From: Mytilus edulis
Taxonomy: Eukaryota; Mollusca; Bivalvia; Mytilida; Mytilidae
Length of the DNA stretch: 64,000 nucleotides
Reading direction: 5' to 3'
NCBI RefSeq assembly: GCF_963676685.1
Contig: NC_092346.1
Location: forward strand, 30,641,133-30,705,132
Part shown: one piece after another, positions 13,301 through 22,140 of the stretch
How positions within the stretch are numbered: position 1 is the first letter of the stretch
Layout: each line of letters starts with the position of its first letter
Notes under the pieces: model-generated
The model's database searches: none
The model's input: only the letters and a program-made list of their open reading frames with translations
What the model was told of the DNA's origin: nothing
Position numbers and translations under genes: made by a program

Positions 13301-16300
13301 TATAGTTCAGCAAAACAAAATTAAAAAAAAAAAAGTTTTCAGGAATTAGGCAAAAAATATGGTCACGGTTTGTATGATTGCAAAGGAAAAATGATTATAA
13401 TTGAAATTCTGCCTCTCATTTCAACCCATGTTAAACACTTATACGTCCAAAGGGGTATTAAAATTTTATCAAATATTTATTAAGTGAACCAGTGGACGAT
13501 ATTGAGATTAAAATACGGAAGAGTAAAAAATATACGGGACAAAAAAAGATCAGTTATTCTGTACTATTGTAGTTTTGTTTGTCCTTTCATTTTTCAACTG
13601 ACATGGGTGTTTTTGGTTTCCGTCTTCTTCTCTTTTTATAGCTATATTCACGAATAATGTTATACTTCTACCACTAATAACAGTAACTTTAAAATAAATA
13701 ATGGAATTTAGATTTACAAAAACGTATAAACTCAATAGTTTACGGCCAAAGGCTTGCTTGTCAAGTATCATTCACCTTTGAACTTAGATTGAGTACTAAT
13801 AATGGATTTAAAAATTTTACAGCAATAAAATGCAAGAAAAATATGAGATATAGTGACGCTGCTAGTGGATGTCCAGCGACATGTGTAGATCCAAATGCTT
13901 CAAACAAATGTAAAGATGAACCATCGGAAGGATGTGAGTGTCTACCTGGATTTGTACTGAGCGACAGAGAGTGCGTACCTCAAAAGGAATGTGGGTGCAT
14001 CAGGAACGGAAATTATTACCCAGTATGTTCAAAAAATAAATTGACTATTGGTATCAGTACCCAGTTGTTTATAAGATATACATTTAACTCTATATTTTCT
14101 TAATATTACAGTGGCGGATCCAGGGGGGGGGGGGGGGGGGGTTCCGGGGGTGCGCACCCCCCTTTATTTTTGCCGATCAATGCATTTGTATCGGGACATA
14201 TGTTTTGCACCCCCCTGCACCCCCCCCCCCCCCCTTTGCCCTGGGTTAGCACCCCCCCTTTCGAAAATTCCTGCATCCGCCCCTGTATTATGAAGCTTAA
14301 CTTTCTAATGAATCGCAGTATCACTAATATAAGTACTGATAGAATAAGGAGACATGGAATAAATACAAAAAAACAATAATGCATAGACCAAATAATAGAG
14401 ATGTCAGCTTTTCAGGTCTTCAAAATTGAGCAAATCACAAACCGTTAATAGTTTTCTTTTGGTGCTAAGAATACTGTGTTAGACCTTTTTTGTTTAGTAA
14501 ATTATGTTACATAGTTATTATCAGAATGAAAACAAATGAATATATTAGAAGACTTGAAGTGTGCAAGTGACATTATGTTTATTTCATTTTATACTGAGTT
14601 CAATATACTGATGCATGTCCGTAATATGCTTGAAATTTTCGTCAGTCAATTGGTACATGCAAACATTTGAACACATGCAAGTGTCGAAAAATAGCACACA
14701 TCCTGATCTTTAGGTAGGTAATGAACATTTGTTACGAGTACTAAATACGTATATACTATTTTAGCTGAACACTATTCTTATATCTGAAGACTGTACTAGA
14801 AGGACACAATGTGCATCAAGGAACGGTGAATCCATATTCGTTACATCTTCAGTTAACATGAAGTGTCATCCGAATGGAATGTGTGGACTCGAGAAAGGAG
14901 TCCGAAAATGTGTTTGTGCAAAAGGTTTTGAGGGAGATGGTATTCGACAATGTAAAAGTAAGTTGAGAACCTTTATATTTCACAAATGTATCAAGGACAA
15001 CATACCGTAGTATACATTTTGAATTTCAAACACAGATCTTAGTTTTATCAAATTAAGAATATGTGGCTCTCGGAGAGTTTACACTATTTGAAAATGAATC
15101 AGGTATTTTTTTTACCTGATTTAATTGTATCTTTTTAATGAACTGACAAGATTAAAACACCGGTAAACTAGTCGTGGCCTCAATAATCTAGGAATTACGA
15201 AAGACAACTGTTTCCAGTATCGGCATAATTAAATTATGAACTTTATGTATTTCTTTCATTCACAATTGTACTTCACTCCCTTAGAACCTAGTGATGGTTA
15301 TTCCAGAACATGCACATTGAAATAGGAATACGTTTTATCACTATCACTAAGGCGTGATCTGTAATAAGGGACCAGACAAGACGTTACTATCTGCCTAATA
15401 CCAAGTCCTTTGGTATTGGTGTGATTCAAATGTTCAAATTTGGTGAAAAAAAATCATCTACGACAAAAGCAGTCCACAAGCACAGCTCTTTAATTAAAGG
15501 TGCTTACTTCATAACTGTACTGTGACAATAGGAACTTTACAGTTTAGTCTTTCCATGTCAACAGTTGCATGTACCTAAATTCTTAAACTAAATATCAGAC
15601 GTTGCATAACTTTTTAGTTTTATATTTTACATACGCTACAGTTACCATAACAAATGTCGGTGAATAATTTTACAGAGCCTACGCCACGACCAACAGCAAT
15701 ACCCACAACGCTGGCAGCCTCACCAGCTCCATGGAGATTTATTGATGAGAGTGAACAGAATGATGGAGAAGATGAAGTTACCACGCCAAAACCTCCATCC
15801 AATAAAGCTACAACACCAAAACCTCCGTCTGACGAAGCTTCAACACCAAAACCTCCATCTGATAAAGCTTCAACACCAAAACCTCCATCTGATAAAGCTA
15901 CAACGCCCAAACCTCCATCTTGTAATCACCCTGGTAATAACAATGTAGATAATGATTCCTTAATATGTAATCCAATTTGCAATTTGATAATAAAAATGAC
16001 AATAAGTAGTTCCAAACACATGCACTGGTTTGTCTTTAAATTTGTTTTCCTATATACAATAATGTTATATAAGAGTATACAAACATTTATAAGTAAATAA
16101 AATTAAGAGACAAGTGCCTGTGGTTCCGAAATCCAAAGGAGTAGGAACGATAAGGCCCTTATTATGCCCAAATATAAGAACACATTTTAAAGTTACCATA
16201 AATATTCTTGAATCTGTTATAACTATACTAAGGTACAAGGTGTTTAGAAAATAAAATATAATTCATTTTGATTAGACAACAAACCATATCTTGTCAAATT

Positions 16301-17603
16301 TCTTAATTTTCTTTGTTTTTCACCGACTTTTTTTTGTATATTTTGAATTCGAAAAGTATGTGCTCTGAAGAAACAACTTTATATTTGGTGAGATTATGTA
16401 AACAATAATACTAGTACTAAAACTTCTCTATTAAAATATTCATATGTTTTTTTGGCTGTGCATGATGTGTCCACTTACAATCTGCATAAAGCATAGCCGC
16501 AAAATATTCTCTTTCGCTGAAGCGACATACCTTTTATTTAAAGAGCTAAAGTGGTTGAATTTCAAATCTAGAATTTCATATCATAAACTTATTTTTGTTC
16601 ATAAAATTCTTAACGATAAAGCACCCGATTACTTAAAGGAACTCTGTTGTCCAATTGTTAATCTACATACTAGAAATCTAAGGTCATCTGCAAATAATAA
16701 TTTAGCTGTTGTACGACCGAACACAAATTCAATGAAGAAATCTTTTGCATATAGCTCATCTATACTTTGGAATAAACTACCAAATGAAATAAAATGTTGT
16801 GAAAACCTGGACACTTTTAAACAAAAATGTGTTGATTTCTTGACTATAAATGATTGATAACAACTTACTGAAATATTCTAATGATTTGTATGTTATGTAT
16901 ATATATATATATGAATTTATTTTTCTCTTGTTCTACAGACAATTTATAGTTAGTATGAATAGTGCATTTACATAATATGTTAGAAAGCTTTGTAATATTT
17001 GTACTGTTTGTTCTTTGTGAGGGCCTCAAGGCAGATTAGCGAAAGCTAATTGAGTCACCCTCTTTAAATAAAGTCATTACTTACTTACTTACTTACTTAC
17101 TTACCTTAATCATTCAATATACCAAAACAAATGTTGAGCATAATGTTTTTTTCGGTGGAACATTACACACAGTAATTAAAATTAACTCTGTTCTTTCAAT
17201 GTTTTCAAACTTTTTAATGGTTGCTAAATCCTTGAGGGTAGCGCAATAAATAATAAAAAAAAGTATTCGTAATTATTTTTTAGATCCAGAATGCAGTGTA
17301 GTAGTACGTCATGATTCTTGTGGTACTGAAATCATGCTGACCGGTATTTGTGCCTACTCAAACCAGTTCACAACACAGTGTCAATACATGATAAATACTG
17401 GTATCAACACAGACGGTGAATATGTAGCTGATGTAACTGTCAGTGGCAAGAAAACCAGACTGGTTTCCGGTAATGCAATAAAGGACTGTGCCACATTTTC
17501 TGTAAAAGGATCTTTACTCATTGTGACGGAGGACACGTGTGAGAGATGCATTTTGCAGTTTATTCGTAACATGACGCCAAAACATTCTTGTATCAAATCA
17601 TAA
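1238..17603 (+). CDS. Secreted two-module EGF/VWD/C8/TIL protein (5' partial, 15 exons)
   Basis: Fifteen exons (1238-1351, 2364-2605, 3244-3554, 7639-7928, 8372-8577, 9154-9349, 9455-9505, 9910-10014, 11198-11442, 11717-12021, 12973-13274, 13823-14022, 14765-14957, 15676-15933, 17284-17603) join without a frame break and give about 1,111 residues to a TAA stop. Domain order is EGF-like, VWD, C8, TIL, EGF-like, short linker, EGF-like, VWD, C8, TIL, EGF-like, Pro/Thr/Lys repeat, novel Cys-rich tail. VWD-C8-TIL is the assembly of von Willebrand factor, mucins, zonadhesin and BMPER-type proteins, so the product is inferred to be extracellular, disulphide-bonded and possibly a multimeric matrix or mucus protein. 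Both VWD domains carry GDPHY near the start and GICGxCNGxxDD near the end, which keeps the CGxC motif. Signal peptide and earlier domains are outside the window. The specific orthologue is not identifiable by eye. Confidence 0.9.
2364..2605 (+). CDS. Exon: VWD domain 1, first half
   Basis: After TTCCAG the frame reads ESC/KSCTCMASGDPHYKTYDG, the canonical opening of a von Willebrand type D domain, followed by HFMGTCKYLLTK. It ends ...GGKVL before GTATGTTT, phase 0. The equivalent exon of module 2 is 11,198-11,442. Confidence 0.92.
3244..3554 (+). CDS. Exon: VWD domain 1, second half
   Basis: Acceptor TTTTAG precedes; the frame continues INGQKKFLPV and reaches GICGDCNGRKDDF, the signature that closes VWD domains, then FALIGDSYSM. 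Donor is AAG/GTATGT, phase 2. It is paralogous to 11,717-12,021. The 4.1 kb intron that follows is filled with repeats. Confidence 0.92.
5691..5806. repeat. Short inverted-repeat (foldback) element in intron
   Basis: The left arm (5,691-5,726, containing TTCCGGACCATATGAGTATT) is the near-perfect reverse complement of the right arm (5,773-5,806, containing CGTATGGTCCAAATACTCAT). About 46 bases lie between them, with more ATGGTCC-type words inside. It would fold into one long hairpin and is most simply a MITE-like foldback element. Confidence 0.75.
6945..7310 (+). repeat. Dispersed repeat, GTAGACGAAACGCGTGTCTGG family
   Basis: It contains ATCTATGATGAGTTTATTTA, GACATGAATTATCAT and GCGTCACTGATAAGTC followed by the family core. 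A closely matching longer copy lies at 22,680-23,060, with fragments at 37,530-37,620 and, reversed, 46,015-46,140. It is non-coding and intronic here. Confidence 0.75.
7340..7490 (+). repeat. Dispersed repeat, TCCTCGGAGTTCAGTATTTT family (longer copy)
   Basis: It begins CAAGTCAGGAACATGACAGT and ends in the same CCTCGGAGTTCAGTATTTTT as 121-205. The 51,855 copy shares both parts. It lies in the intron before the first C8 exon. Confidence 0.7.
7639..7928 (+). CDS. Exon: C8 domain 1
   Basis: Acceptor TTAAAG precedes. The frame reads RCETEDVPVQCEPRM, then YYSSCVMDMCSYEG and FVEECAESGIVMKWR. The spacing CVMDxCxY is typical of C8, the cysteine-rich domain that follows VWD. It enters in phase 2 and leaves in phase 1. 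The donor region is unusual, being repeated three times in tandem (7,921-7,980). Confidence 0.92.
7921..7980 (+). repeat. 20-bp tandem triplication of a splice donor
   Basis: The unit TATTTGTCGTAAGTCCTAAC occurs three times; the first copy differs at its first bases because it overlaps the exon. Each copy carries TGTC/GTAAGT, so GT donors lie at 7,929, 7,949 and 7,969. Only the first joins in frame to the next exon; reading past it meets TAA within four codons. Confidence 0.9.
8372..8577 (+). CDS. Exon: TIL domain 1
   Basis: After AATTTCAG the frame reads PLKCKDPNMIYKSSGPGCPA, then TCIDP, GCFCKQGFVLSDDKCI and CGCKDRNGDYFP. This Cys pattern is a trypsin-inhibitor-like (TIL) domain. It ends in phase 0 at GTAAGTAG, and 13,823-14,022 is its duplicate. 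In this context a structural role is likelier than protease inhibition (inference). Confidence 0.92.
9154..9349 (+). CDS. Exon: TIL extension and EGF-like domain
   Basis: Acceptor AAACAG precedes. It encodes IGSKKGSNDCSKEYVCRKR, then KKCHRNALC and CQCKKGFVGDGYKKCE, a six-cysteine EGF-like module. Donor GAAG/GTACAT is phase 1. Its partner in module 2 is 14,765-14,957. Confidence 0.88.
9455..9505 (+). CDS. Mini-exon (51 nt) linking two EGF-like domains
   Basis: ATTTTAG/CCCCCAAAAATG...GATGAAG/GTAAGC bounds a 51-nt cassette in phase 1-1 that encodes APKNVTKLEMCNGIPDE. It could be skipped without shifting the frame, so it is a candidate alternative exon. I see no counterpart in module 1 within the window. 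Confidence 0.7.
9910..10014 (+). CDS. Exon: EGF-like domain, module 2
   Basis: Acceptor TTTATTTAG precedes. It encodes ALCGKKYKCNKRARCVNGQC, then VCNNGLYGDGINSCE, with all six EGF cysteines. Phase 1-1; donor GTACGTG. It is the intact paralogue of the degenerate exon at 1,238. Confidence 0.9.
10130..10615 (+). repeat. Dispersed repeat, AGAGTTGTCTCATTG family, near full length
   Basis: It contains GTCCCAAGTCAGGAGCCTGC, CCGTCAGTTTTCTCGTT, ATGCTGACTATGCGGTATGG and ends GAGAGTTGTCTCATTGACAA followed by CATCTTC. Reverse copies lie at 30,620, 39,465 and 40,685. I recall this family as very common in mussel sequence. Open frames across it come from the repeat, not from a host gene. Confidence 0.85.
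11198..11442 (+). CDS. Exon: VWD domain 2, first half
   Basis: Acceptor TATCAG precedes. It encodes GVCTCTAAGDPHYRTFDG, then HFMGDCKYTLSK and QGKTVF, ending before GTAAGT in phase 0. It is paralogous to 2,364-2,605, with GDPHY and MIHFMG conserved. Confidence 0.92.
11717..12021 (+). CDS. Exon: VWD domain 2, second half
   Basis: Acceptor TTTCAG precedes. It encodes INGEVKYLPF, then GICGSCNGQKDDL and YSLIGSSYEI, ending AAG/GTAATT in phase 2. It aligns end to end with 3,244-3,554. Confidence 0.92.
12973..13274 (+). CDS. Exon: C8 domain 2
   Basis: Acceptor TTTTTCAG precedes. It encodes SESCSTTDDLPECSADA, then YLESCVMDACAYSEN and FAEECLTQGVTIKWRR, ending TGTC/GTATGT in phase 1. It is the paralogue of 7,639-7,928, with CVMDxCxY and EEC conserved. 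Confidence 0.92.
13823..14022 (+). CDS. Exon: TIL domain 2
   Basis: Acceptor TTTTACAG precedes. It encodes PIKCKKNMRYSDAASGCPA, then TCVDPNAS, GCECLPGFVLSDRECV and CGCIRNGNYYP, ending CCA/GTATGT in phase 0. It is the duplicate of 8,372-8,577, sharing GFVLSD and the NGxYxP end. Confidence 0.92.
14109..14285. mobile_element. Short TIR element (MITE), CAGTGGCGGATCCAG ends, TATTA duplication
   Basis: The left end CAGTGGCGGATCCAG is matched by the inverted right end CAGGGGCGGATGCAG. Directly outside, TATTA occurs on both sides (14,104-14,108 and 14,286-14,290), a 5-bp target duplication. The inside is long G and C runs. A relative with the same terminus lies at 45,069-45,210. It is a non-autonomous DNA element in the intron after TIL 2. 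Confidence 0.8.
14765..14957 (+). CDS. Exon: TIL extension and EGF-like domain, module 2
   Basis: Acceptor TTTTAG precedes. It encodes LNTILISEDCTRRTQCASRN, then MKCHPNGMCGLEKGVRKCVC and KGFEGDGIRQCK. Donor GTAAGT, phase 1. Same position and phase as 9,154-9,349. Confidence 0.88.
15676..15933 (+). CDS. Exon: Pro/Thr/Lys-rich decapeptide repeat linker
   Basis: Acceptor TTTTACAG precedes. After PTPRPTAIPT the exon has five copies of a ten-residue unit TPKPPS(D/N)(K/E)A(S/T), encoded by a 30-bp DNA repeat at about 15,780-15,920. It ends SCNHP before GTAATA, phase 1. Such linkers are usually extended and may be O-glycosylated (inference). Unit number is likely to vary between individuals. Confidence 0.85.
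16441..17104 (+). mobile_element. 3' end of a non-LTR retrotransposon (RT C-terminus and TTAC tail)
   Basis: The open frame to 16,857 encodes the end of a reverse-transcriptase protein: LNFKSRISYHKLIFVHKILN, KAPDYLKEL, NLRSSANN and ILWNKLPNEIK are typical C-terminal motifs of jockey/CR1/RTE-like elements. A 3' UTR follows and ends in a (TTAC)n tail at about 17,083-17,104. The 5' part, including the RT catalytic core, is missing, so it is a dead truncated insertion in the last intron of the VWD gene. Confidence 0.85.
17284..17603 (+). CDS. Last exon: unrecognised cysteine-rich C-terminal domain
   Basis: Acceptor TTTTAG precedes. The exon gives about 105 residues with eight cysteines: DPECSVVVRHDSCG, GICAYSNQF, QCQYMINTG, then KDCATFS, DTCERCILQF and HSCIKS before TAA (17,601-17,603). 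Alternating hydrophobic stretches suggest a small beta-rich, disulphide-stabilised domain. It is not CTCK, VWC or EGF by its pattern. I cannot name the family. Confidence 0.88.
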
Positions 17604-17653
17604 CTAGTCAATACTTTTAATTGAAATTAAGTTCAATACTTGTAAATAATATT

Positions 17654-17659
17654 AATAAA
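17654..17659 (+). terminator. Polyadenylation signal AATAAA of the VWD gene
   Basis: AATAAA lies 51 bases after the stop codon, a normal distance for a short 3' UTR. No further exon of this gene is seen downstream. Confidence 0.7.
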
Positions 17660-17879
17660 GTTTCTGCATTATCAACATGACATTTACTTCAGCCGAAAGA
17701 AATTCACGTGTAAGTTCGTGTTGATTTCAAAAGCTACATGAAAACTTAGAAAATATGTTTTTGTCTGTATATAGTTCTTAATTTGTATTGGTCTTGTTTA
17801 AATTTCCTTATATAAGAAAGATAAATAATAATGGGGAATGAGTCCATAGGATACGGGTGAATCTAGAAAGATTAAAGTG

Positions 17880-18060
17880 ACTTACCTAAATTTATGCTTG
17901 ATATGGTGTTTTGTTGAAATAAGCATTGTATATAAGTTTCACAACATTTAGTTGAGGCAAACTAAATCTAAAGAACGGAAATGACCTTTTTTTCGTTTGT
18001 AAAGAGGCATAACTCTAGAGGTGTAATACCACCATAGATTTCCCCCTATTAGTCTTTGTT
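17880..18060 (-). repeat. Dispersed repeat, GGCATAACTCTAGA family
   Basis: Shares AAGCATTGTATATAAGTTTC, GGCAAACTAA and AGAACGGAAA words with 21,480-21,790 and 52,385-52,545. The orientation given is uncertain. Non-coding. Confidence 0.65.
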
Positions 18061-18824
18061 AAATTTGTTCTTTTCAAAAAAATGTGTAGAATTTATCTTT
18101 GTTTCGAATAAGGAAATACTTGGCAGGAGTAAAGTTTTATCCTGTCCAGTACTATAGAAAATCAGATGTTCCGCAGGGCGCAGCTTTATACGACCGCAGA
18201 GGTTGAACCCTGAACGGTTGGGGCAAGTATGGACACAACATTCAAGCTGGATTCAGCTCTAAATTTGGATTGTGATTAAATAGTTGACACAGCATATGTT
18301 TCTGACACAGAATGAATGTGGTCTAATGAACTTAAAATAGTTTTTTTGCCTTTGAGCAATTCACTATGCTGTTGAATATTAATCCTCTCAAAAAAATGTT
18401 TGAAGAAATTTTCTTTCTATTTATGAAATCTGAAATGAGAAAAATTTAACCCCCCACCCCCATTTTTTTCACATCCCCCTTTCCCTTTTTCCAAAACTGA
18501 TCTCAATTCAAATTTCTAATGGAGTTTGCAACAATAACTACTCATTTAAATACATCATAAAATATTAAAATGTAAAATAAAGTGCTTGTTATCACTGAAT
18601 GGTAAAGATTGTTTTAATTGATCAGTTTAGTTTAAACATATTTTATTTGTTAAAGTACAAATTGGATAAGACACAAGTCAAACAGACTTATGAAGTCTTC
18701 TCCATTTAACATTTATAGCAATATAATACAATTGATCAGTTGGTAGTAAAAGTGAATATACATTGTATGTTGTATAAAACAATGATTTAAGTTGATTCAA
18801 CTACTATTCTGAACAAAGAAAAAT

Positions 18825-19035
18825 AACTCCAATTGAAAATTTCTTGCTATTGCACAATATTGTGCAGTTAGATATTTCTTGCTATTGCGCAATACTGTGC
18901 AATTGAAAATATTTGCTATTGCACAATACTGTGCAATTGAAGATTTCTTGCTATTGCACAATACTGTGCTATTGAAGATTTCTTGCTATTGCTGAATACT
19001 GTGCAGTTGAAAATTTCTTGCTATTGCACAATACT
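18825..19035 (+). repeat. Tandem repeat of ~36 bp with self-complementary unit
   Basis: About five or six units resemble CTTGCTATTGCACAATACTG followed by TGCAATTGAAAATTT. The core TTGCACAATACTGTGCAA is itself nearly palindromic, so every unit can form a small hairpin. A shorter block of the same units recurs at about 19,995-20,115. Confidence 0.8.
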
Positions 19036-19689
19036 TGATATAATAATTTTGGATCCTGATTTGAACCAACTTGAAAACTGGGCCCAACATCAACCAGGTG
19101 CTCCGCAGGGCGCATCATATACGACCGCAGAGGTCGAACCCTGAACAGTTGGGGCAAGAAGTATGGACAAAACATTCAAGCTTGATACAGCTCTGAATTT
19201 GGATTGTGATCAAATTTTTGACATAACATGTTTTTTTTTTTACACAAAACAAATGTCAAGATTTTACAAATCAATTAAAGATTTCTTCTTCAAACTTTTT
19301 AAATCTAAAATTAAATAGTTGACACAGCATAGGTTTCTGACACAGAATGAATGTGGTCTAATGAACTTAAAAGGGTTTTTTTTGCCTTTGAGCAATTCAC
19401 TATGCTGTTGAATATTAATCCTCTCAAAAAAATGTTTGAAGAAATTTTCTTTTTATTTATGAAATCTGAAATGAGAAAAATTTAAACCACCCCCCTTTTT
19501 TTCACATCCCCGTTTCCCTTTTCCAAAACTGATATCAATTCAAATTTCTAATGGAGTTTGCAACAATAACTACTCTTTTAAATACATCATAAAGTATTAA
19601 AATGTAAAATAAAGTGCTTGTTATCACTGAATGGTAAAGATTGGTTGGTAGTAAAAGTGAATATACATTATTTATTGTATAAAACAATA

Positions 19690-19975
19690 AAAAAAAACTT
19701 CATCAGCAACATTTTATATTGGCAAATTTCCAATGAAGTTATTTACATAAAGTTATTGGCAAATAAAAATAGAAAATGACATCATAGTCATGTCTGGCAT
19801 ATGTCCAACATACATTTTCTAAAAACATTTTAGATAAGATAAGAAAAAAAAAAGCTTCATCAGCAACATTTTATATTGGCAAATTTCCAATGAAGGTATT
19901 TACATAAAGTTATTGGCAAATAGAAATAGAAAATGACATCATAGTCATGTCTGGCAAATTTCCAACATATATTAT
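19690..19975 (+). repeat. Two direct copies of a ~125-bp block
   Basis: AGCAACATTTTATATTGGCA, ATTTACATAAAGTTATTGGC and GACATCATAGTCATGTCTGG occur in the same order at 19,690-19,810 and 19,853-19,975, with few differences. This is a local duplication inside the composite element. Confidence 0.85.
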
Positions 19976-20124
19976 CAACTACTATTCTATACAAAGAAAG
20001 ATAACTCCAATTGAAAATTAATTGCTATTGGCCAATTTTGTGCAATTAGATATTTCTTGCTATTGTGCAATACTGTGCAATTGAAAATTTCTTGCTATTG
20101 CACAATACTTGATATGGAATCCTG

Positions 20125-21075
20125 ATTTGGACCAACTTAAAAAATGAAAAATCAAAGTACATATTTAGATAAAGCATATCAAATAAGCCCAAGAATTTAA
20201 TTTTTGTTAAAATCAAACTTAGTTTAATTTTGGACCCTTTGGACCTTAATGTAGACCAAATTGAAAACTGGACCAAAAATTAAGAATCTACATACACAGT
20301 TAGATTCGGCATATCAAAGAACCCCAATTATTCAATTTTTGATGAAATCACACAAAGTTTAATTTTGGACCCCCATTTGGACCAACTTGAAAACTAGGCC
20401 AATAATTAAAAATCTAAGTACATTTTTAAATTCAGCATATCAAAGAACCCCAAGGATTGAATTTTTGTTAAAATCAAACTTAGTTTAACTTTGGACCCTT
20501 TGGACCTAAATATAGACCAATTTAAAAACGGGACCAAACATTAAGAATCTATATACACAGTTAGATTCGGTATATCAAAGAACCCCAATTATTCAATTTT
20601 TGATGAAATCAAACAAAGTTCAATGTTGGACCCTTTGGGCCCCTCATTCCTAAACTGTTAAGACCTCAACTCCCAAAATCATTTTATGGTCATAAACCTT
20701 GTGTTTGAATTTCATTGATTTCTATATACTTATACTGAAGTTATTGTGCGAAAACTAAGAATACTGCTTATTTGGGCCCTTTTTGGTCCCTAATTCCTAA
20801 ACTGTTGGGACCAAAACTCCCAAAATCAATCCCAACATGTCTTTTGTGGTCATTAACCTTGTGTCAAAATTTCATAGATTTCTATTTACTTAAACTAAAG
20901 TTATAGTGCGAAAACCAAGAAAATGCTTATTTTGGACCCTTTTTGGTCCCTTATTCCTAAAATGTTAGGACCAAAACTCCCAAAATCAATCCCAACCTTC
21001 CTTTTGTTGTCATAAACCTTGTGTTAAAATTTCATAGATTTCTATTCACTTTTACTAAAGTTAGAGCGCGAAAAC
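20125..21075 (+). repeat. Two successive tandem-repeat domains
   Basis: From 20,125 to 20,640, units of roughly 120 bases carry GACCAACTTGAAAACT, TTAGATTCGGCATATCAAAG and TTTGGACCC. From 20,640 to 21,075, units of roughly 150 bases carry CCTAATTCCTAAACTGTT, CCAAAATCAATCCCAAC and TTTCATAGATTTCTAT. The second type is also found in the copies at 47,505 and 55,700. Confidence 0.8.
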
Positions 21076-21129
21076 TAAAAGTATTCGGAAGACGACGACG
21101 ACGCAGACGACGACGCCAACGTGATACCA

Positions 21130-21172
21130 TCATACGACCAAAATTTTTTCAATTTTTGTGGTCGTATAAAAA
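21130..21172 (+). repeat. Terminal hairpin of the ATACGACCGCA-family element
   Basis: CATACGACCAAAA pairs with TTTTGTGGTCGTAT across a T-rich loop. The same structure, with perfect ATACGACCGCAAA / TTTGCGGTCGTAT arms, ends the relative at 48,592-48,627. Confidence 0.8.
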
Positions 21173-21479
21173 TGCACATACTATTTCATTGTATATAAGA
21201 ACATAACTATCATTGGAAGTTAAACAATCAAATGTCTCCCCTTATTTAACCTATGTACAAGCTTTAGTAACCATGTAACCTCAAGTTTACAAAATATTTA
21301 TAGAAACCTCAAATAAAATTAAAAAAATATAAATGGTGCTTTGAAATACCCAAGACATATGTTTATGACACAGAAATGTTTTACTGCAATGATTTGTAGG
21401 ATTTATTACCTATAACTGTCAAATTGATTATTCAAGGGAATATTTTTTTTCGACCTATTTTCGTATACAACCGGATGTG

Positions 21480-21790
21480 ACTTTTCATGATTTGGTGGTA
21501 TTACACCAAGAACGGTAGAGGCGACGCCACCAAAATTCAAGCTTCATCTGTGTATTGTGATTATGACCATTGAACATAAGTTTCATAACAATTGTAAAGT
21601 ATTATTTGCAAGCTAAAGTAAAGAGAAGGGGAAATAAAAATTCTGCATTGTAAAGGGGCATAACTCTAGATCAATTATAGCGACGACACCAAAATTCAAA
21701 CTTGATCGGTGTTTTTGTGGCATTACGCACTGGGTTTCATAACATTTGGTTAAGACAAACTCAAGTAAGAGAACGGAAACGAAAATTCAA
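21480..21790 (+). repeat. Dispersed repeat, GGGGCATAACTCTAGA family, two partial units
   Basis: CACCAAAATTCAA occurs twice here, each followed by a GTTTCATAACA word, with GGGGCATAACTCTAGATC between. Related copies are at 17,880-18,060 and 52,385-52,545. It lies just downstream of the HLX stop codon and is non-coding. Confidence 0.65.
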
Positions 21791-22140
21791 TGAGAAAAAC
21801 CCACACCATACACCTAGAACAAAGACGTATGGACCATAGAGTATGACTAAATATGTGAAAAGATATTTAGATAACATTTAATATGTATGTACAAAACAGT
21901 TTTAAAATCTATAGGCTACAGCTATTGTTAATTTAAAGCTTTGAACCTTATTTTTGATAATATCCATTGATATAAACTTATATATCAGTAACTATAAATA
22001 TTCCAACCATTCCTCTTAATTTAGTAACAGCCCTGAAGTGCTTGATTGTAAAAATTGTGTGTGCAACGGATGTTGATTTTCCATTGCTAACTCCGACAAT
22101 TCACTTTAGCGAATGAGACTTTGTCTCGATATTTTTCACG

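Larger units (their letters stand above)
18168..21172 (+). mobile_element. Composite ~3 kb element, ATACGACCGCA family, with terminal hairpin
   Basis: It begins TTCCGCAGGGCGCAGC, then TTTATACGACCGCAGAGG, and ends with the inverted word GGTCGTATAAA, so the two termini are short inverted repeats. The first ~480 bases recur at 19,096-19,650, so the element contains a partial internal duplication. Between are several kinds of tandem repeat (18,825-19,035; 19,690-19,975; 20,125-21,075), a GAC-rich tract at 21,090-21,115 and a final hairpin. Shorter relatives are at 47,505-48,628 and 55,700-56,695. No transposase frame is visible, so it is non-autonomous; superfamily unknown. Confidence 0.75.

Noticed and set aside
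14106..14384. Open frames rich in Gly or Pro on both strands
   Set aside because: They are translations of homopolymer G and C runs inside a MITE.
15620..15910. Minus-strand frame of Gly/Val/Asp repeats
   Set aside because: It is the shadow of the Pro/Thr/Lys repeat exon on the plus strand, whose splice sites and phase fit the gene.
16444..16857. 137-codon frame as an extra exon of the VWD gene
   Set aside because: Its motifs are those of a non-LTR reverse-transcriptase C-terminus, and a TTAC tail follows; exons at 15,676 and 17,284 join in phase without it.
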